NCBI GenBank assembly: GCA_002416125.1
Contig: DIBU01000013.1
Coordinates: forward strand, 62,001-126,000
DNA: 64,000 bases
Reading direction: 5' to 3'
Source of the DNA: Halieaceae bacterium UBA5044
Lineage (GTDB): Bacteria > Pseudomonadota > Gammaproteobacteria > Pseudomonadales > Halieaceae
The notes below the pieces were generated by a model that saw nothing but the letters and a program-made list of their open reading frames with translations, was not told the DNA's origin and searched no databases. How positions within the stretch are numbered: the stretch's first letter is position 1; every line of letters begins with the position of its first letter. A program made the position numbers and the translations under genes. Shown one piece after another: positions 58,785-64,000 of this stretch.

Positions 58785-60362
58785 ATGCCGGAACACAACC
58801 GCATGGATGCGACGCTGCCCTCGGTATTTGCGCAGCTGACTTCCGCCCCTGCGCGTCGGGTACGCGTCCTTACCATTGTCTTTCACCCCGATGTGGAGCG
58901 CATTGGAGAACGCTGGGTGCTGCAGGGCTCGCGGCGCAAGCCTTTGGTGCTCGGGAGACAGCAGCCGGCTTTCGTGCGCGCTGGAGGGGACATGGGGCGT
59001 CCTCTGGACGACCCGCATGTCAGTCGCCAGGCGCTGCATATGCGATTTCGTGACGCCGGGGTAACCCTGGCACCGGTGGCCGATGCCTGCCGCTGCCGGC
59101 TGAACGGTGAATGGGTGCAGGCGGCGCGGGATTTCACCGCGGCGGATGTGCGCAGGGGCGTTGTGCTGCAACTGGCCCACAGTGTCGTGCTGCTGCTCCG
59201 TGAGGTGCCGGCGTTCTCGCACGGTAACGGGGAGACGGCCGCATCGTCGGCGGCTGCGTTTTCTGGCCTGCTCGGCAGCAGCGATTACATGCAGGCTCTG
59301 CGCCGCGATATCGCACGCGTTGCGCGCTGCGGTCTGGATGTACTGATTCGAGGCGAGACCGGTAGCGGCAAGGAATTGGTGGCACGCGCGGTGCATGGCG
59401 CCAGCGAGCGTGCCGCGGGGCCGCTGGTACCTGTCAATATGGCGGCGATTCCCCCGGGGGTCGCGGCGGCAGTGCTGTTCGGCAGCGCGAGGGGCGCCTT
59501 TACCGGCGCAGAGCGCAACAGCGTCGGTTATTTCCAGCAGGCCGAAAAAGGCAGCCTGTTTCTTGACGAAGTGGGCGACACGCCCGCCGAGGTGCAGCCG
59601 CAGCTGTTGCGCGCACTGCAGGAGCGCGAAATACAGCCGGTGGGCGGTGCTCTCCGCACGGTCGATGTGCGCGTTATTTCGGCGACCGACGCCCCGTTGG
59701 ACGGCCCGGACAGCACGTTTCGCAGCGCACTGCGACACCGCCTGGGCAGCGCGGAGATCTGCGTCGCGCCGCTGCGCGAGCACCCCGAGGACATCGGTGA
59801 GCTGCTCTGTCACTTCCTGCAACAGGCCTGTGCGGAAACCGGCTCACCCACCCTGTTGCCCACACCCGAGAGCGACCCTCTGGAGGTTGCGCAGTGGGCA
59901 GAGCTGTTCACCCTCTGCCAGCGCTATGCCTGGCCCGGCAATGTGCGTGAATTGGGCAATTGTGCGCGACAGATCGTGCTGCAGGGTGAGGGTGGCCTGC
60001 TGCCCGCGATGTTGTTGCAACCGATTGCCGCCGAGGTCGCCGATTCTCCCGCCGAGGTGCCCGCTCCGTCTCCGGTGGAGCTGGGTGACGACGCCCTGCG
60101 CGCGCTGTTGAAGCAGGAGCGGTACGAAGTCAGCGCTGCGGCGCGCCGGGCGGGTATGAGCCGCCAGGCCCTGTACCGCCGATTGCCGGCACTGGGCCTG
60201 CGCCTGGCCGCGCAGGTTCCAGAGGCAGAACTGCAAGCGGCGCTGGCGCGCGCCAACCAGGACGTGGCCGCCGCCGCCACGGCCCTGCGTGTCTCGGCGA
60301 TTGCCCTGCGCAGCAGGTTGGCGCATCAACGTGCTGCGCCGGCGGGAAGCGGCGAGGCTTGA
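58785..60362 (+). CDS. FHA-domain sigma54-dependent transcriptional activator
   Basis: A 525-residue NtrC-type activator with an FHA domain in place of a response-regulator receiver. FHA region (about residues 27-135): LVLGRQQ (G57-R58) and DPHVSRQALHMRF (S80-R81), a phosphothreonine-binding fold. AAA+ domain (about 165-400): Walker A GETGSGKE at 190-197, the sigma54-contacting GAFTGA at 237-242, Walker B GSLFLDE at 256-262, and WPGNVRELGN. The C-terminal Fis-like HTH region (about 440-510) has AARRAGMSRQALYRRLPALGL. ATG 58785 is chosen over TTG 58779. It is translationally coupled to a Ser/Thr kinase (TTGA overlap), so phosphorylation probably controls it. Target genes are unknown. Confidence 0.88.
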   Translation: MPEHNRMDATLPSVFAQLTSAPARRVRVLTIVFHPDVERIGERWVLQGSRRKPLVLGRQQPAFVRAGGDMGRPLDDPHVSRQALHMRFRDAGVTLAPVADACRCRLNGEWVQAARDFTAADVRRGVVLQLAHSVVLLLREVPAFSHGNGETAASSAAAFSGLLGSSDYMQALRRDIARVARCGLDVLIRGETGSGKELVARAVHGASERAAGPLVPVNMAAIPPGVAAAVLFGSARGAFTGAERNSVGYFQQAEKGSLFLDEVGDTPAEVQPQLLRALQEREIQPVGGALRTVDVRVISATDAPLDGPDSTFRSALRHRLGSAEICVAPLREHPEDIGELLCHFLQQACAETGSPTLLPTPESDPLEVAQWAELFTLCQRYAWPGNVRELGNCARQIVLQGEGGLLPAMLLQPIAAEVADSPAEVPAPSPVELGDDALRALLKQERYEVSAAARRAGMSRQALYRRLPALGLRLAAQVPEAELQAALARANQDVAAAATALRVSAIALRSRLAHQRAAPAGSGEA

Positions 60363-61780
60363 GCAGCGGCGATCGTATCGGCCCCTACCGCATCCTGCGA
60401 CTCATTCGCCGCGGGGGGCAGGGCTCGGTCTTCCTCGGTATAGACGATCGCCTCGGGCGACGCATCGTGGCGAAAATCCACGCCCTGCCGGCAGAGCCTG
60501 CGCAGAGTCGTCGCGTGCTGCGCGAGGCGCAGGCGGTGGCCTCGCTGGACAGCACCCGTGTGGTCACGATTCACGATGTGATCGTCGGCGATACGCACCT
60601 TGCCATGATCATGGAGTACGTGCCCGGGTGTGACCTTGAGGAACTCCTCGCCGAGCGAGAGCTGTCCCTGGCCAGCAGTCTTGTCGTCGCCAGCGATGTT
60701 GCGGCGGCGATCGCCGCCGGTCGCTCCCGGGGTATCGTGCACGGTGATATCAAGCCCGGAAATGTCCTGGTGACCCCGGAGGGGCGCGTCAAGCTGACGG
60801 ATTTTGGCCTCGCGGCGCAGCAGGGCTCGGTGGCGACGGCCCGCGGCAGTCTCAGCTGCGTTTCTCCCGAGCAATTGTTGGGCAAGCCGCAGGATGTGCG
60901 CTCTGACCTCTTCGCCCTGGGGTGCCTGCTGTATCGGCTGGTAGCGGGTCGCCACCCCTTCCAGGGGCGCCACGGTCTGGACAGCGAGGCTCTGTTGCGC
61001 GGTGCCGCGCCCGCATTGCCTGCCACGCTGGTCGACGGGTCTGCACCGCCCCAGGGGCTGGATGCCCTGATCGACAGCCTGCTGGCCGCCGATCCGGCCC
61101 AGCGTCCGTCAAATACCCATGAGGTGCGGCGGCAGCTGCACAGGATGGCGACGGCGCAGCCACGGCAGCTGCGTTCACCACTGCGTGATGAGGCTGAGCG
61201 CTTTTTTCGCACCGAGGACAGCGATGATCTGCCGTTGCAGATCCCCCGCAGTCTCAGCCGCCAGGGACGTTCACGTATGCCGCGACCTTCAGGGCAGTGG
61301 TCGGTTCTGGGGCTGGGGCGTGACTGGCGCCGACGACACTGGCTAGCGGCCGCCGCCGCGTTGGTGTGCGTGACGGCGGCGGCGCTCTTCGCGCTCTGGC
61401 CACGAGATTACCGGGTCACGGTGCCACGTCCGCTGGTGGTGCTGGAGTCGGGGTCTGCGGCGCTCTCGAACGCTGGCGGTGTGGAGGGTGTGCTGGCGCT
61501 TGTACGCGAGCAGTTACTCGCGGAGCGTCCGGGGTTGCAGTTTCACGGCGAGCTGCCCCCATTTTTCCCCACCGTTCTGGACCACAATCTGCCACCGCCG
61601 CCAGAGACGCTGCGCATCGCCCTGCAGTGCAGTCCTGCGCTCTGTGTGCTGGGTCTTGAGCGTGAGCGTGGGGGCGCGTATCGCTATCGACAGGCGCTGG
61701 TGCCAACGGGGGCCCCCGAGCATCGCTGGCGCGCGTTGGCCGGCAGGGCAGCGGCAGAGCTGTTTGCGGCCGACCCCTAG
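60359..61780 (+). CDS. Membrane-anchored serine/threonine protein kinase
   Basis: A 473-residue Hanks-type kinase. Kinase domain residues 8 to about 265: glycine loop RRGGQGSVFLG (18-27), ATP Lys39, catalytic loop HGDIKPGN (128-135; Gly instead of Arg in HRD), and DFG at 148-150. All catalytic residues are present; the HGD form means no arginine-mediated activation-loop control. One transmembrane helix spans about 328-348. The C-terminal ~120 residues lie outside the cytoplasm and match no family I recognise (LESGSAALSNAGGVEGVLALV...). The start is a TTG at 60359 overlapping the stop of the FHA regulator; MSSGDRIGPYRILRLI is the usual kinase beginning. It probably signals to the FHA regulator. 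It ends overlapping panE by 4 bases, convergently. Confidence 0.85.
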   Translation: MSSGDRIGPYRILRLIRRGGQGSVFLGIDDRLGRRIVAKIHALPAEPAQSRRVLREAQAVASLDSTRVVTIHDVIVGDTHLAMIMEYVPGCDLEELLAERELSLASSLVVASDVAAAIAAGRSRGIVHGDIKPGNVLVTPEGRVKLTDFGLAAQQGSVATARGSLSCVSPEQLLGKPQDVRSDLFALGCLLYRLVAGRHPFQGRHGLDSEALLRGAAPALPATLVDGSAPPQGLDALIDSLLAADPAQRPSNTHEVRRQLHRMATAQPRQLRSPLRDEAERFFRTEDSDDLPLQIPRSLSRQGRSRMPRPSGQWSVLGLGRDWRRRHWLAAAAALVCVTAAALFALWPRDYRVTVPRPLVVLESGSAALSNAGGVEGVLALVREQLLAERPGLQFHGELPPFFPTVLDHNLPPPPETLRIALQCSPALCVLGLERERGGAYRYRQALVPTGAPEHRWRALAGRAAAELFAADP

Positions 61781-62691
61781 CCGACCGGGTGGGTCGCGGG
61801 CTGCAATGCGCACAGCAGCGCCTTGTTGTGTGGGACATCAATCCCCAATGCGTCCGCCGTGTCAACGAGGAAGGCCGTGAGAAAACCGATCTCCGTGGGG
61901 CGCTTCGCAAGCACGTCCTGCAGCATCGAGGAGCGGTTGTTGGCGGTGACCGCCACCACCTCCATCACGGACTCGTAGAGTCCCACAACGGCCTCTCCCT
62001 GGCCTGCGGCCTGCCCGATGACTGCAATCTCCAGACACAGCGCGCGCACCTCATCGGCGAGAGCGCCGGGCTCCGCCAGGGCGCCATTGCGACACCGGTG
62101 CAGCGCGGTGAGCGGGTTGATGGCGCAGTTGATAGCGAATTTGCGCCACAGCACCGCATCAATGTCTTGCCTCCAGCCGCAGCGAGCATCGATAGCCTGC
62201 CAGTCGCTGAACCAGTCCGGGGCTTTCTGTACGCCCCGGCCGCCTACCCAGGTGGTCCCGCGCCCGGCCCGCAGGACTCGTTGGCCCGCCTCGCGGAATG
62301 CGCCCTCGGTGGTGCTGCCGCTGAACACGGCCAGCTGCGGCCACCGCGCCGCCACTGTCTGTTGATAACCCAGGCCGTTGGCGAGCAGGACGACCACAGC
62401 GTTCGGGGCCAGCCAGGGCTGCAAACCCGCAAGGCCGTCAACCAGGTCGTAGGCCTTGGTGCAGACCAGCAGATAGTCAATCGGGGCGGCGTGTGCACCG
62501 CTGGCAACCCGGACGCTGTGTTCGCTGGTCAGGCCATCTGCCTGCAGCTGTATGCGCCGCGTCGTCTGCGTCAGTGTCGGATCGCCGTCCCGCAGCAACA
62601 GCGAGCAGCGGATGCCCGCCTTGTCGAAGAGACAGGCGAACAGGCTGCCCATCGAGCCGGCACCGAGAATATGCCAGTGGCGTGAGCGCAT
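61777..62691 (-). CDS. panE: 2-dehydropantoate 2-reductase (ketopantoate reductase)
   Basis: A 304-residue NADPH-dependent enzyme that reduces ketopantoate to pantoate in CoA synthesis. N-terminal Rossmann motif ILGAGSMGSLFACLFDKAG; LLVCTKAYDLVDGL; LANGLGYQQTV; catalytic Lys region WRKFAINCAINPLTALHRCRNGAL; and NRSSMLQDVLAKRPTEIGFLTAFLV with the conserved Ser-Ser-Met-x-x-D. All are in the PanE pattern. It converges with the kinase gene, their ends overlapping by 4 bases. No other pantothenate gene is adjacent; coaE lies at 38.6 kb. Confidence 0.93.
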   Translation of the reverse strand: MRSRHWHILGAGSMGSLFACLFDKAGIRCSLLLRDGDPTLTQTTRRIQLQADGLTSEHSVRVASGAHAAPIDYLLVCTKAYDLVDGLAGLQPWLAPNAVVVLLANGLGYQQTVAARWPQLAVFSGSTTEGAFREAGQRVLRAGRGTTWVGGRGVQKAPDWFSDWQAIDARCGWRQDIDAVLWRKFAINCAINPLTALHRCRNGALAEPGALADEVRALCLEIAVIGQAAGQGEAVVGLYESVMEVVAVTANNRSSMLQDVLAKRPTEIGFLTAFLVDTADALGIDVPHNKALLCALQPATHPVG

Positions 62692-62775
62692 TCAGCGTGT
62701 TGCGGGGATTGCAATGCGGTGCCGGCTGATTAACATGGTGCTCCTGTCTGATTGACTGAACCGGGGAACCGCACT

Positions 62776-63261
62776 ATGCCATCTTTCGACGTTGTATCGG
62801 AAGTCGACCTGCACCAGCTGACCAACGCGGTGGATCAGGCATCGCGTATTGTCACCAACCGTTTCGACTTCAAGGGGGTTGGCGCGGGCTTTGAGCGGGA
62901 CGGACATACCGTGGCGCTGCACGCGGAGGTGGAATTCCAGCTGGCGCAGATGGAAGACATGCTGCGCAGCGCATTGATCAAGTGCGACATCGACCCACAA
63001 GCCATGGAGGTCGGGGATCCGATTGCCAGTGGCAAGCTGGTGCGCCAGACGGTCACGCTGCGCAATGGTCTGGACAGCCAGCAGTGCAAGGCCATCGTCA
63101 AGCAGCTCAAGGAGGCCAAGCTGAAGGTGCAGGCCCAGATCCAGGGTGAGCAGGTGCGGGTGACAGGCAAGAAGCGCGATGACCTGCAGGAGGCGATTGC
63201 CCTGCTGCGCGCTAGCGACGTCGTCGATGTGCCTCTCCAGTTCACCAACTTCCGCGACTGA
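62776..63261 (+). CDS. yajQ: YajQ family nucleotide-binding protein (UPF0234)
   Basis: A 161-residue YajQ-family protein with two ferredoxin-like domains. Some members (Xanthomonas XC_3703, Pseudomonas) bind cyclic di-GMP and act with LysR-type regulators. Family stretches: MPSFDVVSEVDLHQLTNAVDQASRIVTNRFDFKG, VQAQIQGEQVRVTGKKRDDLQEAIALLR, and the C-terminal DVPLQFTNFRD. ATG 62776 is chosen over the TTG at 62752. It stands alone between two minus-strand genes. Confidence 0.95.
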   Translation: MPSFDVVSEVDLHQLTNAVDQASRIVTNRFDFKGVGAGFERDGHTVALHAEVEFQLAQMEDMLRSALIKCDIDPQAMEVGDPIASGKLVRQTVTLRNGLDSQQCKAIVKQLKEAKLKVQAQIQGEQVRVTGKKRDDLQEAIALLRASDVVDVPLQFTNFRD

Positions 63262-63297
63262 CGCTGCGCGCGGGGGTTGTGCTCCCGGGAGGCCGGG

Positions 63298-64000
63298 TCA
63301 GCCGCTTTCCAGTAAGGTGATGCAGTGCTGCAGGCGCTCCCGTTTCTCTGCAAGGCTGGCCGCGGCCGGTGCGCTGTGTGTGCGCAGGTGCCAGAGCAGT
63401 TCCAGATAGCGGTAGCCACACTCAAACAGTGTCAAACGTTGCCAGTCACGGTCGGCGACAGGCGCTTGCAGGTAATTCTCCAGCAGAGCCCGGCGCGCTG
63501 ATGTGTCAAGTTCGTCGCCGGCGCAGACGGCGGCAAGGTCAAACCACACCGGGCCCGTCGCGGCGTACTCCCAGTCGATCGCCCACAGCCGCCCTCCGCT
63601 CACCACGCGATTCGCGTGCAACAGGTCGTTGTGGCAGGTGGCCTGCGGGCCGGCGGTTTCCAGTTGCGCAATGAACGGTGCCGCACGCGCCGCCAGTGGT
63701 TGCAGGGCGCGCCAGGTCTCGGCCTGCCCCTGGCGGATGGCCGACGTGGCCCGCTCGCAGCGCTCCCCCACGGCCAGGCTTGCAGGCAGGTCCGGCAGCT
63801 GGTGGATACGCCGCAGCAGCGTGCCCAGGGCTGCGGGCGTGACGGCACCGTCGGAGTCGGGTTGCAGGTAGTCACAGACCAGAATGCCCGCCTGTGTGTC
63901 GAGATAGCGTGGCGCCGGTGCGAGGCCGGCCTCGTGTGCCAGCCGCAGTGCCTGCCACTCCACGTGTGGGCCCGGCAGGTCCGCCCCGGAGTCTTCGTCC
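63298..64000 (-). CDS. Aminoglycoside phosphotransferase-fold small-molecule kinase, C-terminal part
   Basis: The frame is open to the edge of the window, so the N-terminus is missing; 233 complete codons plus the stop are visible. It has the APH/choline-kinase catalytic loop CHNDLLHANRV (HxDxxxxN) and metal-binding AIDWEYAATGPVWFDLAAVCAG. The DWEYA-G-x-x-x-FDLA pattern is common in choline, ethanolamine and thiamine kinases (LicA, ThiK). The substrate cannot be decided here. The GTG at 63963 is internal (Val in PHVEWQALRLA), not the start. Confidence 0.8.
   Translation of the reverse strand, partial: DEDSGADLPGPHVEWQALRLAHEAGLAPAPRYLDTQAGILVCDYLQPDSDGAVTPAALGTLLRRIHQLPDLPASLAVGERCERATSAIRQGQAETWRALQPLAARAAPFIAQLETAGPQATCHNDLLHANRVVSGGRLWAIDWEYAATGPVWFDLAAVCAGDELDTSARRALLENYLQAPVADRDWQRLTLFECGYRYLELLWHLRTHSAPAAASLAEKRERLQHCITLLESG

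Overview
The window is a compact, GC-rich stretch of a gammaproteobacterial chromosome with almost no non-coding space and no visible insertion sequence, prophage, CRISPR array or rRNA/tRNA gene. From memory, most of its gene order follows Pseudomonas aeruginosa PAO1: his - algW - zapE - rplM/rpsI - petABC - sspAB - diaA/lpoA/rsmI - rnpB - mraZ...lpxC - secA - argJ - mutT, followed by pilD/C/B - pilA and nadC - ampDE blocks that lie elsewhere in PAO1. Details differ from Pseudomonas: cytochromes b and c1 are fused, hisC, yacG and the DUF721 gene are missing, and pilA and nadC are separated. A marine oligotroph of the Cellvibrionales/Halieaceae type is a reasonable guess, but I cannot prove it from the sequence.

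Layout. 1-5.3 kb: end of hisG, hisD, a DegS/AlgW periplasmic protease, NIF3, YhcB and ZapE. 5.4-10.9 kb: ribosomal proteins L13/S9, a cytochrome bc1 complex (Rieske plus a fused b/c1 polyprotein), SspA/SspB and a DolP-type lipoprotein. 10.9-14.6 kb: diaA, yraN, lpoA and rsmI. 14.7-15.0 kb: RNase P RNA. 15.3-33.0 kb: a complete division and cell wall (dcw) cluster, mraZ to lpxC, mostly joined by ATGA-type overlaps and preceded by a strong sigma70 promoter and four MraZ-type operator repeats. 33.1-39.2 kb: M23 peptidase, secA, argJ, mutT, coaE. 39.2-43.9 kb: type IV pilus assembly genes pilD, pilC, pilB and the divergent major pilin pilA behind a sigma54 promoter.

43.9-48.7 kb holds the most interesting segment. 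Directly downstream of pilA are two tandem paralogous multi-spanning proteins, which I read as GT-C glycosyltransferases of the TMTC / O-mannosyltransferase type with helical-repeat tails. A membrane-anchored GT2 polyprenyl-phosphate sugar synthase follows. Together they look like a pilin (or surface protein) O-glycosylation cassette, at the position where Pseudomonas strains carry their pilin-modification genes.

48.7-56.3 kb is metabolic: a divergent Lrp/alanine dehydrogenase pair, malate synthase G, a LysR regulator divergent from a long-form acyl-CoA dehydrogenase, and RraA. 56.3-58.7 kb: nadC, ampD and ampE. 58.8-61.8 kb: a coupled pair made of an FHA-domain sigma54 activator and a membrane-anchored Ser/Thr kinase. 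61.8-64 kb: panE, yajQ and the C-terminal part of an APH-family small-molecule kinase that runs off the window.
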